NCBI RefSeq assembly: GCF_030268885.1
Contig: NZ_BSSA01000012.1
Coordinates: 124,001-188,000, forward strand
From: Kitasatospora phosalacinea
Lineage (GTDB): Bacteria; Actinomycetota; Actinomycetes; Streptomycetales; Streptomycetaceae
Reading direction: 5' to 3'
DNA: 64,000 nt
Under the pieces are notes generated by a model. The model saw nothing but the letters and a program-made list of their open reading frames with translations. It made no database searches and was not told the origin of the DNA. Below, piece after piece: positions 11,342 to 19,826 of this stretch (position 1 is the stretch's first letter; each line of letters begins with the position of its first letter). A program made the position numbers and the translations under genes.

Positions 11342-11911
11342 TCATCCGGCGGGGCGCCACGGCTCCACCCACGGATCGGCCCCCTGCTCGACGGCGGCGA
11401 GCAGCGGGTCGAAGGTGGCGCCGTCGATGCCCTCCCGGATGAGGTCGGCGTGGCCGCCGTGCCGGGCGGTCTCCTCGATCAGGTGCAGCAGCACCCAGCG
11501 CACCGACCACTCCTCGACCCCGGCGGGCACCCACGGCGCCCCCGGCGGGACGGGCACGGCCTGCCCGAGGTCGGGGACCGCGGCGACCACCGCGTCGGTC
11601 CGGGCGGCCGCGGCCGCGTAGGCGTCCAGCGCCCCGGCCAGCGTCTCGTCCGGGGCGAGGCGGAACTCGTCGTCCTGCGGCTGCGGTCCCTGCCGCCGCA
11701 GGACCAGGTCGGTCCAGAAGCCCTCGCAGCGGGCGGCGTGCTTGATCAGGCCGCCGATGCTCAGCTCCCCGGCGGACGCGGCCGTCCGGGCCTGTTCGTC
11801 CGTCAGGCCGTGGGCGGTGGCCCGCAGGGCGCGCCGCTGGTGGGCGAGGTAGGCGGTCAGCGCCGTGCGCTCGTCGGGGACGGGCGGGACGACTCTCGGC
11901 ACGGCGGGCAT
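11342..11911 (-). CDS. DinB-family protein, first of a divergent paralogous pair
   Basis: A 189-residue four-helix DinB/DUF664 protein. Metal-binding histidines fit this fold: SIGGLIKHAARCEGFWTDLV (near 54-73), and HLIEETARHGGHADLIREGIDG near the C-terminus with the HxxxxxxHGGH pattern. DinB proteins include thiol-dependent transferases (bacillithiol or mycothiol). ATG 11909-11911 is used; a GTG nine bases further in has a better placed GAGAGG. The gene faces away from a close paralogue at 12092, sharing LAxQRRALRATAHGLT(D/E)EQAR and the whole C-terminal third. The 180-base gap between them carries two palindromes. Confidence 0.88.
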   Translation of the reverse strand: MPAVPRVVPPVPDERTALTAYLAHQRRALRATAHGLTDEQARTAASAGELSIGGLIKHAARCEGFWTDLVLRRQGPQPQDDEFRLAPDETLAGALDAYAAAAARTDAVVAAVPDLGQAVPVPPGAPWVPAGVEEWSVRWVLLHLIEETARHGGHADLIREGIDGATFDPLLAAVEQGADPWVEPWRPAG

Positions 11912-11920
11912 CCTCTCGCA

Positions 11921-11936
11921 CTGCAAAGCTTTGCAG
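11921..11936. promoter_or_regulatory. Perfect 16-bp palindrome CTGCAAAGCTTTGCAG
   Basis: An exact palindrome ten bases upstream of the minus-strand DinB start, in the region shared by the two divergent DinB genes. Its position and perfect symmetry suggest a repressor site. No regulator gene adjoins, so the binding protein is unknown. Confidence 0.45.
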
Positions 11937-12012
11937 AAACTTTCCGGCGAACCCTACTGCCAGTCGGTCCAAAGATCCACGGCCCCTCGCGAAGCCGTTG
12001 GCGCCGTGCGCC

Positions 12013-12040
12013 AATTTTCTTGCGCAAGATGCTGAAAATT
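12013..12040. promoter_or_regulatory. Nested dyads upstream of the plus-strand DinB gene
   Basis: AATTTTC (12013-12019) and GAAAATT (12034-12040) are complementary seven-base arms, and inside them lies the 10-bp palindrome CTTGCGCAAG (12019-12028). The A/T tracts stand out strongly against this GC-rich sequence and lie 52-80 bases before the 12092 start, as expected for a promoter/operator. Confidence 0.4.
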
Positions 12041-12091
12041 CTTTCACCGAGGGCTTGACCACCCGCACCCCCGGGCGAGAAGGTCTGCCCC

Positions 12092-12676
12092 ATGCCCGCA
12101 CACGTACCGCCCATCGCCGACGAGCGCGACGGACTGCTCGCCTACCTCGCCCAGCAGCGCCGGGCCCTGCGCGCCACCGCCCACGGCCTGACCGAGGAGC
12201 AGGCCCGGATGACCCCCACCGCCAGTGCGCTGAGCATCGGCGGCCTGATCAAGCACGCGGCCCGCTGCGAGGCGGGCTGGACCGACCTGGTCCTGCAGCG
12301 GCAGCGCGGACCGCAGCGGAGCGCGGACGAGGACGACTCCGCCGAGTTCTCGCTCACGGAGCAGGAGACGCTGGCCGGGGTGCTGGACGCGTACGCGGCG
12401 GCGGCCCGGGAGACGGACGCGGTGGTCGCCGCGGTCGCCGACCTCGGACAGGCGGTGCCGGTGCCGCGCGGGGTGCCGTGGTTCCCCGCCGAGGTGGAGA
12501 ACTGGTCGGTGCGCTGGGTGCTGCTGCACCTGATCGAGGAGACCTCCCGGCACGGCGGCCACGCCGACATCGTCCGCGAGAGCATCGACGGCGCCACCCT
12601 GTTCCCGCTGCTGGCCGCCGCCGAGCGCTGGCCCGACCCGTGGTTCGAGCCCTGGCGGCCCCCGGCCGCCGACTGA
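12092..12676 (+). CDS. DinB-family protein, second of a divergent paralogous pair
   Basis: A 194-residue DinB/DUF664 protein, a clear duplicate of the 11342-11911 product: both carry LRATAHGLT, LSIGGLIKHAARCE, DAYAAAA, VVAAV.DLGQAVPVP, WSVRWVLLHLIEET.RHGGHAD and E.IDGAT. It differs by a longer acidic loop (QRSADEDDSAEF) and richer Met content. GAGAAGG about 11 bases before ATG serves as ribosome site. The putative metal His residues (IKHAARCE and RHGGHAD) are conserved. The head-to-head arrangement implies inverted duplication followed by divergence; a shared substrate class, perhaps a thiol-transfer reaction, is inference. Confidence 0.88.
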   Translation: MPAHVPPIADERDGLLAYLAQQRRALRATAHGLTEEQARMTPTASALSIGGLIKHAARCEAGWTDLVLQRQRGPQRSADEDDSAEFSLTEQETLAGVLDAYAAAARETDAVVAAVADLGQAVPVPRGVPWFPAEVENWSVRWVLLHLIEETSRHGGHADIVRESIDGATLFPLLAAAERWPDPWFEPWRPPAAD

Positions 12677-12689
12677 ACCGGCCGTCCGC

Positions 12690-13553
12690 TCACCCGTCGG
12701 CGGGCAGCACCGCCACCGAGGCGGAGGTGGTGCGCAGGCGCACCCGGTGGCCGGCGTCCGGCTGCGCGGGGAGGGCGATCCGGACGTCGGCGGAGACCTG
12801 GTCGGAGTCGAACGCGTAGCCGCCGTCCCGCTCCGGCAGCCGCAGCGCCACCGAGGCGGAGGTGGACTCCACGCTCAGCTCGCCGGGCGGGGCGGCGAAG
12901 CCCAGGTCGGCGCTGCCGGAGCGGATCGACACCGTCGCGTGCTGCGGGCGCAGGCCGACGGCGGTGCAGCGGATCGAGGCCAGTGACAGCGCCAGGTCGC
13001 CGCGCAGGTCGGTGAGCGCGATCTCCCCGGACTCCTGGCGGACCGTCAGCGCGGTGTCCGCAGGGACGGTCAGCCGCAGCCGGCCGGCGCACCGGTCGAA
13101 CGAGTCGCCGTGCGCGGCGGCGCACCGCACCGGCACGGCGCCGCCGTCTCGGGCCGGGCCGAGCCCGACCCGGCCGGGCTGCTCCGACCCCTCGGGCAGG
13201 TACTCGGCGGTGGCGGCGGACCCGCGGGCGGCGACGACCTCGACCCGGCCCGACACGCCGTCCAGCAGCAGCGCCCGCGGACTGCCGGGCAGCGCCTGCG
13301 GCCCCTCTCCGCCGCCCGCCCCGTTCCCGTCGGTCAGGGCCACCGCGCCCGCCCCGACCAGCACCAGCGCGACCGCCACCGCGCCCCACTGCCAGGTCCA
13401 CCGCCTGCCTCCCGCCCGCGGCGCCACCACCGGCTGCGGCGGGGCCGGGGGCGGTGGTGGCACCGCGGGCTGCGGTGGCACCGACGGGGTCGGCGGGACC
13501 GGCGGCTGCGGCTGCGGATTCCGGTTCGGCTTCGGCGGGGTGCGCTCATCCAT
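12690..13553 (-). CDS. Membrane-anchored beta-helix (DUF4097-like) protein with Pro-rich tail
   Basis: About 287 residues from ATG 13551-13553, which overlaps the upstream stop by eight bases; a longer frame exists but lies inside the upstream gene. Residues 1-55 are proline-rich (PQPQPPVPPTPSVPP and similar) and probably cytoplasmic, then one membrane helix (WGAVAVALVLVGAGAVAL). The rest is a repetitive beta segment (SGRVEVVAARGS, ESGEIALTDLRGDLAL, GSADLGFAAPPGELSVESTSASVAL, VRLRTTSASVAVL) typical of DUF4097/adhesin-like beta-helices outside the membrane. It is the last gene of a four-gene minus-strand operon with a TolB-like protein, an MFS carrier and a secreted metallophosphoesterase. Confidence 0.75.
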   Translation of the reverse strand: MDERTPPKPNRNPQPQPPVPPTPSVPPQPAVPPPPPAPPQPVVAPRAGGRRWTWQWGAVAVALVLVGAGAVALTDGNGAGGGEGPQALPGSPRALLLDGVSGRVEVVAARGSAATAEYLPEGSEQPGRVGLGPARDGGAVPVRCAAAHGDSFDRCAGRLRLTVPADTALTVRQESGEIALTDLRGDLALSLASIRCTAVGLRPQHATVSIRSGSADLGFAAPPGELSVESTSASVALRLPERDGGYAFDSDQVSADVRIALPAQPDAGHRVRLRTTSASVAVLPADG

Positions 13554-14628
13554 GCCCGGCCGTGTGCCCGCTCCCGGCCGCCGCATTCCCGGCCGGGGCC
13601 GCGCCGGGGGCCTGCACGGCGACCGGCGAGGAGGCACCGGGGACACGCAGGACGGGGGCGCCGGTCCCGTCGGCGGGGACGGTCCAGATGTCGGTGCTGC
13701 GGCCGTCGCCGCCCGGGAGGGCGTAGCCGAGGGTGGCGCCGTCCAGCCAGGCGGCCTGGTCGTCGACGCTGCGGGTCTCGGCGAGGGGGTGCTCGCGCAG
13801 GCCGTCGAGGTCGAGGACGTACAGCCGCCAGGGGGCGGCGGGATCGTCGGAGACCTTCTTCTTGAAGGCGATCCGGGTGCCGTCCGGGGAGAGCGAGGGG
13901 CATTCGACGTTCTCCCGCAGGGTGCGGGCGGACCAGGCGGCGAGGTCGCCCTCGACCAGGTGGGTGCGGCCGCCGGTGGAGACGGTGGCGTAGAAGCGGT
14001 TGTCGTCGGCGGCGAAGCTGACGCCCCAGTAGTTGACGTCGGCGGCGTGGTGGCGGGCGCCGTCCACGGTCAGCGGGATGTCCTCGATCGACTTGATCAG
14101 GTAGCCCGAGCGGAGGTCGAGGACAGAGGTGCGGGTGGAGAAGCCGCTGGCGGCGTAGGAGTCGCCGACGGCGAAGGCCGTCCAGGAGAGCAGGTTGCCG
14201 GAGGCGGAGACCCGGGCCCGGTTGGGGACGCCGGGCACGGTGATGCTCTGCAGCCGGGTGAACGCGCGGTCGTAGACGACGGCTTCGGTGCGGGCGGGGG
14301 TGCCGGGCAGGGCGCGCAGGCACAGCGAGCGTTCGCCGCCGGCGTGGAAGCGGTCGCAGGAGGGGCCGCCGGCCGGGCCGGACTCGCGAGCGACCCGTCC
14401 CGTGGCGGCGTCCCGGTAGTAGAGGCCGGGACGGTCCAGGGCGAAGGAGGCGTCGGCCGCGACGGCCCGGTGCGCGCCGCCGCGGCCGCGGGCGTGCAGC
14501 ACGTAGCCGAGCGAGCCGCCGAGCAGGGCGAGCACGGCGACGCCGAGCACCAGCAGGCGCCACACCGGGGTTCGGCGCTCCTGCTCCGCGTCCTGCGGCG
14601 CCGCTCCGGGCAGATCGAGCGCGGTCAT
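13546..14628 (-). CDS. Membrane-anchored TolB-like beta-propeller protein
   Basis: A 360-residue protein with an N-terminal membrane anchor (VWRLLVLGVAVLALLGGSLGYVL, about 22-44) and an extracellular part made of beta-propeller-like blades: PSLSPDGTRIAFKKKV, WRLYVLDLDGLREHPLAET, DDQAAWLDGATLGYALPG and STDIWTVPADG are typical TolB/WD40-type strands. Cys pairs (SCDRF, LCLRAL) may form disulfides. ATG 14626-14628 has GGGAGA seven bases before and overlaps the stop of the MFS gene (ATGA). It likely binds a ligand or partner at the cell surface together with the following beta-helix protein. Exact role unknown. Confidence 0.78.
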   Translation of the reverse strand: MTALDLPGAAPQDAEQERRTPVWRLLVLGVAVLALLGGSLGYVLHARGRGGAHRAVAADASFALDRPGLYYRDAATGRVARESGPAGGPSCDRFHAGGERSLCLRALPGTPARTEAVVYDRAFTRLQSITVPGVPNRARVSASGNLLSWTAFAVGDSYAASGFSTRTSVLDLRSGYLIKSIEDIPLTVDGARHHAADVNYWGVSFAADDNRFYATVSTGGRTHLVEGDLAAWSARTLRENVECPSLSPDGTRIAFKKKVSDDPAAPWRLYVLDLDGLREHPLAETRSVDDQAAWLDGATLGYALPGGDGRSTDIWTVPADGTGAPVLRVPGASSPVAVQAPGAAPAGNAAAGSGHTAGHG

Positions 14629-15887
14629 GCGGGTCTCCCTTCGGGCAGGATGCGGCGGGCCGCCACCAGGGCGGCGGTCAGGGCGAGCGCGGCGGCGGCC
14701 AGGGCGGGCCCGCTGCCCCACCAGGTCCAGGCCGCCCCGAAGGCGGCGGCGCCGACCAGGCGGGCCAGGGCCTGGCCGGTCTGGACGACGGCGAGTCCGC
14801 CGGCCCGGCCGCTCGCGGGCAGGGCGGCTCCGGCCAGCGCCATCAGGACGCCGTCGGTGCTCGCGTAGAAGACCCCGAGCAGGACGAGCACCGCGACGAG
14901 GGTGGCCGGGCCGGTCGGGACGAGCAGCAGCAGGTACCCGGCCAGCAGGGCGAGGTGCCCGACCAGGAACGGGGTGCGGCGGCCGGTGCGGTCGGCGAGC
15001 CGCCCGGCGGGGACGGCGAGCAGCAGGTAGCAGGCGGCGGCGCCGAGCGGCAGCAGCGGGAAGACCTCGGTCGGCAGGTCGAGGAGGCGCTGCAGCAGCA
15101 GGTAGAGGAAGGAGTCGCCGACGGTGGCGGCGCCGAGCAGCGCGGCGGCGCCGGTGATCCGTCGCAGCGCGGGGTCGCGCAGCAGGTGTCGGACCGTCGG
15201 CCGTTCGGGGCGGGGGGCGGCGCGGGGCTTCGGCGTCTTCGGTAGCGCTGCGGCGGCGCCGTCGCGGACGAACAGGGCGAGCACCAGGACGCCGAGCAGT
15301 CCGGTGGCGAAGGAGACCACGAAGACGGCGTCGTACGCGTCGGCGGTGGCCCGGAGCACGGCGAAGGCGGCCAGGGGGCCGAGCAGGGCGCCGGTGGTGT
15401 CCATGGCGCGGTGCACGCCGAAGGCGCGGCCGAGGTCGGCGGGGGGTGTGCTGAGCGAGATCAGCGCGTCCCGGGGGGCGGTGCGGACGCCCTTGCCGAG
15501 GCGGTCGGCGGCGAGGGCGGCGGCGATGCCGCCGGCGGCGCCGCCGGCCAGCAGCAGGCCGAGCCGGGAGAGCGCGGAGAGCAGGTAGCCGGCTCCGGCG
15601 ACGCTCCTGTGCCGGCCGCCGCCGCGGTCGGCGAGCCGTCCGCCGAGCAGCCGGACGAGTGCGGTGGCGCCGTTGAACAGGCCGTCGAGGAAGCCGAACT
15701 GGAGGGGTGACAGGCCGAGGCCGAGCACCAGGTAGAGCGGCAGCACGGCGGTGACCATCTCCGAGGAGACGTCGGTGACCAGGCTGACCGCCCCGAGCGC
15801 GAGGACGGTGCCGGGGACGCGCCCGCCCGTCCCGGCGGGGCGGGCGGGCGCGTCCGTGCGGCGGCCGGTGGTGGCCAGGTACATCAT
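14625..15887 (-). CDS. MFS transporter
   Basis: A 420-residue major facilitator with about 12 hydrophobic segments. The loop 2-3 motif is present as GGRLADRGGGRHR and its C-half counterpart as AGRLADRTGRRTP. The N-terminal part has SLVTDVSSEMVTAVLPLYLV, typical of a drug/unknown MFS subgroup. The start codon overlaps the stop of the metallophosphoesterase gene by one base (TGATG) and its stop overlaps the TolB-like start, so the four genes are translated as a block. Export or import of a product of the secreted phosphoesterase is an inference from this arrangement. Confidence 0.88.
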   Translation of the reverse strand: MMYLATTGRRTDAPARPAGTGGRVPGTVLALGAVSLVTDVSSEMVTAVLPLYLVLGLGLSPLQFGFLDGLFNGATALVRLLGGRLADRGGGRHRSVAGAGYLLSALSRLGLLLAGGAAGGIAAALAADRLGKGVRTAPRDALISLSTPPADLGRAFGVHRAMDTTGALLGPLAAFAVLRATADAYDAVFVVSFATGLLGVLVLALFVRDGAAAALPKTPKPRAAPRPERPTVRHLLRDPALRRITGAAALLGAATVGDSFLYLLLQRLLDLPTEVFPLLPLGAAACYLLLAVPAGRLADRTGRRTPFLVGHLALLAGYLLLLVPTGPATLVAVLVLLGVFYASTDGVLMALAGAALPASGRAGGLAVVQTGQALARLVGAAAFGAAWTWWGSGPALAAAALALTAALVAARRILPEGRPA

Positions 15888-17236
15888 CAGTGGCAGCTGT
15901 AGGCGGGGCTGGTGTCCTTGACCTGTCCGTCGGTACCGACGTAGGTCCAGCTGTAGCCGCTGTCCGTGAAGTCGAGCTTCAGGACGCCGTAGTCGCCGCT
16001 GATCCGCTTCTGGCTGTTGGGCTGGACCTGCTCGATCGGGTAGGGCTCGGCGCCGCCGGTGCCGCCGACGATCTCGACCAGGCCGTCGGCGGTGGCCCTG
16101 CCGTCCGGGTCCTGCGGGGCGAAGCGCTCGTAGTGGTGGTCGTGGCCGTTGAGGACCAGGTCGGCCCCGGCCGCGTAGAGGATCTTCCAGACCGGCTTGG
16201 AGACCGGGTCGTTGCCGTGGCCGCCGGAGGAGTAGAGCGGGTGGTGCCAGTAGGCGGCGATGCACTTCTTGCCGTTGGCGGCGAGGTCGGCCTTCAGCCA
16301 GTCGATCTGGGCGCTCTGGTCGAAGGAGTTGGAGTCGAGCGCGATGAAGTGCCAGTTGCCCTGGTCGTAGCTGTAGTAGCTCTTGCCCTGGGGGTAGGCG
16401 ACCGCGCCGAAGTAGGACTTGTACCCGGCCAGCGACCCGGCCGGGTCGTAGGTCTCGTGGTTGCCGGGGACGGGGCGGGTCTTGGCCTTGAAGGCGCCCC
16501 AGGTCTTGTCGTAGTAGTTCTTGAAGTCCGCCAGGCGGGCGTCGTCGTACTGGCTGTCGCCCATGGTGATGTAGAAGGCGGGGTCGATCCGCTGGGCGAG
16601 CGCGGCGGTCTTCGGGTGGGCGCAGCCGCTGTCGGCGGCGGTGCACTGGGCGGCGATGTCGCCGGCCGCGACCACGGTGAACGCGCCGGTGGTGGGCGGC
16701 GTGCTGGACGAGGGGCTGGGGGTGGTGGCGCCGGTCCTCCCGTAGACCTCCATCTCGTACAGCGAGTACCCGTAGGAGGTGCCGCGGGCGGTGCCGTACA
16801 TCCGGACGTAGCGTCCCTTCCCGGACAGGCCGGTGAACTCGTCGGTGCCGCCGTCACCGGCCTTCTCGGTGGTGAGGGCGGTCCAGGTGGTGCCGTCGGC
16901 GGAGGCCTCCAGCCGGTAGGCCTTGGCGTAGGCGGCCTCCCAGCTGAGCTTGATCCGCGTGATGGTGGCGGTGGTACCGAGGTCGACCTGCAGCCACTGC
17001 GGGTCCTTGCCCTCGGCACTGGCCCACCGGGTGCTGCCGCTGCCGTCGAAGGCCTTCCCGGCGGCGTACGAGGATCCTTCGGTGGAGGAGGCGGTGGCCG
17101 CCCTGCCCTTGGAGAGCAGCGGGTCGGCCGCCGCTCCGGCCCGTTCGGACCAGCCGAGCAGCAGTCCGCCGAGGAGGGCGAGCGAGACGGCGCAGCCGCC
17201 GATCCTGGCCCGCCGGGCCGTGATTGCCTGGTGCAT
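15887..17236 (-). CDS. Secreted metallophosphoesterase with discoidin-type binding domain
   Basis: A 449-residue exported protein: signal peptide (ALLGGLLLGWSERAGAAA, cleavage near 37), an F5/8 type C carbohydrate-binding domain (SSTEGSSYAAGKAFDGS to YEMEVYGRTG, about 50-170), a Ser/Thr/Pro linker, then a calcineurin-like phosphoesterase. Metal ligand motifs are VVAAGDIA, ITMGDSQYDD, VPGNHETYD, AYWHHPLYSSGGHG and LNGHDHHYERF. It probably releases phosphate or cleaves a phosphodiester on a surface glycan. ATG 17234-17236 with GGGAG ten bases before. It is the first gene of the operon that runs to 12690. Confidence 0.92.
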   Translation of the reverse strand: MHQAITARRARIGGCAVSLALLGGLLLGWSERAGAAADPLLSKGRAATASSTEGSSYAAGKAFDGSGSTRWASAEGKDPQWLQVDLGTTATITRIKLSWEAAYAKAYRLEASADGTTWTALTTEKAGDGGTDEFTGLSGKGRYVRMYGTARGTSYGYSLYEMEVYGRTGATTPSPSSSTPPTTGAFTVVAAGDIAAQCTAADSGCAHPKTAALAQRIDPAFYITMGDSQYDDARLADFKNYYDKTWGAFKAKTRPVPGNHETYDPAGSLAGYKSYFGAVAYPQGKSYYSYDQGNWHFIALDSNSFDQSAQIDWLKADLAANGKKCIAAYWHHPLYSSGGHGNDPVSKPVWKILYAAGADLVLNGHDHHYERFAPQDPDGRATADGLVEIVGGTGGAEPYPIEQVQPNSQKRISGDYGVLKLDFTDSGYSWTYVGTDGQVKDTSPAYSCH

Positions 17237-17383
17237 CTGGACTCCCTGACCTGGAGGGGGAGAGCTGGAGGTGGGCGCACGCCGCGGACGGACCGCGCCA
17301 CGCCACTGCCAGCGAGAGTAATAGAAAGTAAAGTTTCCTTCCAGTGGGAGTGACGATCGAACTTCCGTGCGCGCCAATGCCGT

Positions 17384-18613
17384 TCACCCTTCACGTTGAC
17401 GCTCCGTCAGGTTCACCCGGCGGACGGCCGCCGCGGCGGCGAGGGTGCCCGCGGCGAGGGCGGGCCAGAGGGCGAGCGGGGCCAGGGCGGTGATGACGGC
17501 CGGGGAGAGCGCCAGTCCCAGGCCGGTGGAGAGCTGCAGGCGGGACAGTGCCCGGCCGAGTCCGCCGGGCGGGGCGAGGGCGGTGACCAGGGGCGTGGCG
17601 CTGCCCGCGTAGAGGATCTCGCCGAGGGTGCACGGGACGGTCACCAGGGCCACCGCGAGCGGGCCGAGCGCCGTGGCGGGCAGGAAGGCGAGGTAGCTCG
17701 CGGCGAGCACCGCCCCCGCCCGCGCCAGCACCCCGGCCCGCGGCCAGCGGGCCGCCGCCCACGCGGTGACCGGCACCTGGAGGGTGACCACCAGCACGGT
17801 GTTGGCGACGAACACCGCGGCGGGCCAGGCCGGGGAGGCGTGCAGGACCGTCACCAGCACCAGCGGCACCGCGACCTCGGGCACGTTGAGGCAGAACACG
17901 TACACCGCGTTGGCCAGCAGCACCGCCCGCAGCCGCCGCGTCCCGCCGTCCCCCGGCGCGGCCCCGGGGGCGCGTTCCGTCCGCCCGGCGGTGACCCGCA
18001 CCGAGCGGGCCAGCACGGCGGCGGCCAGGAATCCCGCGCCGGAGACCGCGGCCAGCGCCCGCAGGGCGGGGGCGCCGCCGGTCAGGCAGACGGTGGCGAG
18101 CAGCGCGCCGAGGCCGAGCCCGGCGTTGCGGACGGCGCGGGCGGCGGCGAGCGCGGTGTCGCGCAGGCCGTCCTCGGCGACGGTGGTGACGAGGGCGGCG
18201 TGCGCGGCGGGCCACGCCTGGTTGCCGATGCCGAGGAACAGCGCGGCCAGCGCGAACGGGGCGACGCTCCCGGTCGGCGCGGCCAGCAGCACGGCCACGC
18301 CCGCGACCCGCACCAGCATCGCCGCGGCGACGGCGGCGCTGCGGGCGCCCCGGTCCAGCCAGCGGCCGAGCGGCGGCATGCAGGCCAGGCCCGCGACGAT
18401 CCCGCCGGTCATCGCCAGCCCGGTGGTGGCCGGGTCCAGGTGCAGCACCGAGATGCCGTAGAGCAGCAGGAACGGGCGCAGCAGGCCCGAGCCGAGGGCG
18501 TCCACGAGCAGGGCGGTGGCGTAGCGCGGGCCGCCGCCCGCCCGGACGAGCCGGCGGAGGGTCGGGCGGGGCGGCGCGGCGACGGCGACGACGGCGGGGG
18601 CGGTGGTGGTCAT
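17384..18613 (-). CDS. MFS transporter divergent from an ArsR-type regulator
   Basis: About 409 residues from ATG 18611-18613 (a GTG at 18647-18649 would add 12 residues). Twelve hydrophobic segments; loop motif GRWLDRGARSA, and a second half with VPCTLGEILYAGSATPLVTALAPPGGLGRA, like actinobacterial efflux MFS proteins. Neither possible start has a good ribosome site. It is divergent from the DUF5937/ArsR gene, and a perfect 9-bp dyad (18652-18674) lies between the two, so repression by that regulator is likely. Substrate is unknown; a toxic small molecule exported on demand is the usual case. Confidence 0.87.
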   Translation of the reverse strand: MTTTAPAVVAVAAPPRPTLRRLVRAGGGPRYATALLVDALGSGLLRPFLLLYGISVLHLDPATTGLAMTGGIVAGLACMPPLGRWLDRGARSAAVAAAMLVRVAGVAVLLAAPTGSVAPFALAALFLGIGNQAWPAAHAALVTTVAEDGLRDTALAAARAVRNAGLGLGALLATVCLTGGAPALRALAAVSGAGFLAAAVLARSVRVTAGRTERAPGAAPGDGGTRRLRAVLLANAVYVFCLNVPEVAVPLVLVTVLHASPAWPAAVFVANTVLVVTLQVPVTAWAAARWPRAGVLARAGAVLAASYLAFLPATALGPLAVALVTVPCTLGEILYAGSATPLVTALAPPGGLGRALSRLQLSTGLGLALSPAVITALAPLALWPALAAGTLAAAAAVRRVNLTERQREG

Positions 18614-18651
18614 GGCGCCACGGTGCGGGCGGGGCGGCGGGGCGGTCACGT

Positions 18652-18674
18652 CGGTTGACGCTTTCCGTCAACCG
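18652..18674. promoter_or_regulatory. Candidate operator shared by MFS and ArsR-type genes
   Basis: CGGTTGACG (18652-18660) and CGTCAACCG (18666-18674) are exact nine-base complements around CTTTC. The left arm includes TTGAC, a possible -35 element, so a bound repressor would block transcription. It lies centrally between the divergent starts. Confidence 0.6.
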
Positions 18675-18712
18675 GGGCCGGGGCCCCGCCCGTGAGCAGC
18701 GAGAATACCGGG

Positions 18713-19798
18713 GTGACCCTGCGCATCGACCTCGCCGGGACGCCGCCGGAGCGGATCCGGTTCGGCGTCTCCCCGCTCGCCGAACTCACCGCGATGCTGC
18801 ACGTGCTGGCCTCGCCGGAGCACCATCCGCAGCTCGCCGGGTGGGCGGCGGGCGTGTGGGCGGGGCTGCGGCCGGAGCTGGCCGAGCGGCTGCGCGAGGC
18901 GGAGTTCCTGTGGCGCTCCTCCCGGGCGGACTTCCTCGTCCCGGCCCGGCCGCGGGCCACCCTGGAGGCCGAGCTGGACGAGGTGGACGCGCTCGGCGAC
19001 GAGCGGTACGCGCACGCGGCGCTGGTGACCACCTGCGGCTCCAACCGGCGGACCTTCGCCGACCGCTCCCCGCTGCACGACCCGGCGGCCCGGGCCGCCG
19101 CGCTGGAGCGGGCGCAGGCCCGCGGGCCCGTCCAGGAGGCGTTCGCGGAGCGGCTGCTGTCCGATCCGGCGGCCGTCCGGGCCCGGGTGCGGGAGACCCT
19201 GGAGCTGTGCGCGGAGGCGTTCTTCGACGCGGAGTGGCCGACGCTGGCCGCCCGCCTGGGCCGGGACGTGCGGGACAAGACCGAGCTGAGCCGCCGTCAG
19301 GGCCTGGCCGCGGCCCTGGCCGGGGTGTCGGCGGCGGTCGCCGTCGCGCCGGACGGCGGTTCGCTGGTCCTGGACAAGCTGCAGGACTCCACCGCGCGGG
19401 CGGGCCGGGCCGGGGTGACCTTCCTGCCGAGCGTGTTCGGCCACCCGCACCTGGTCGTGGTGCACGCCCCGGGCTGGCAGCCGGTGGTGCAGTACCCGGC
19501 GGCGGGCGGGGAGCGGGCGGCGGCCGTCCCGCTGGAGGCCGTCAGCCTGCGCCTGGAGGCGCTGGCCCACCCCGTGCGGCTGCGCCTGGTCCGCACCCTG
19601 GCGCGCGGGCCGCACACCACCGGCGAGCTGGCCCGGGCCTGGGACCTCACCCCGCCGGAGGTCTCCCGGCACCTGGCCGTGCTGCGCCGGGCGGGCCTGC
19701 TGACCGCCCACCGCCGGGGGCGGCACGTGCACCACGCCCTGGACCTGGCCGCCACCGGCACGCTCGGCACCGACCTGCTGGCGGCCGTGCTGCGCTGA
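18713..19798 (+). CDS. DUF5937 / ArsR-type winged-helix transcriptional regulator
   Basis: About 361 residues. GTG 18713-18715 is preferred over GTG 18692 because GAGAAT (18701-18706) lies exactly six bases before it, the same geometry as other leaderless genes here, and because the product then begins at TLRIDLAGTPPERIRFGVSPLAEL, the usual start of DUF5937. The C-terminal ArsR helix-turn-helix is at SLRLEALAHPVRLRLVRTLA...TGELARAWDLTPPEVSRHLAVLRRAGLL. Cysteines suitable for metal sensing are few, so it probably senses an organic ligand through the large N-terminal domain. It likely controls the divergent MFS gene. Confidence 0.88.
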   Translation: MTLRIDLAGTPPERIRFGVSPLAELTAMLHVLASPEHHPQLAGWAAGVWAGLRPELAERLREAEFLWRSSRADFLVPARPRATLEAELDEVDALGDERYAHAALVTTCGSNRRTFADRSPLHDPAARAAALERAQARGPVQEAFAERLLSDPAAVRARVRETLELCAEAFFDAEWPTLAARLGRDVRDKTELSRRQGLAAALAGVSAAVAVAPDGGSLVLDKLQDSTARAGRAGVTFLPSVFGHPHLVVVHAPGWQPVVQYPAAGGERAAAVPLEAVSLRLEALAHPVRLRLVRTLARGPHTTGELARAWDLTPPEVSRHLAVLRRAGLLTAHRRGRHVHHALDLAATGTLGTDLLAAVLR

Positions 19799-19826
19799 CC
19801 GTCCTGCGGGCCGGCCCGGGCGGTGC

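Noticed and set aside
17382-17417. GTTCACC-like repeats resembling PHO boxes upstream of the metallophosphoesterase gene
   Set aside because: The units are 13 and 16 bases apart rather than 11, one is GTTGACG, and they encode the conserved C-terminus of the MFS protein, so the match is probably chance.
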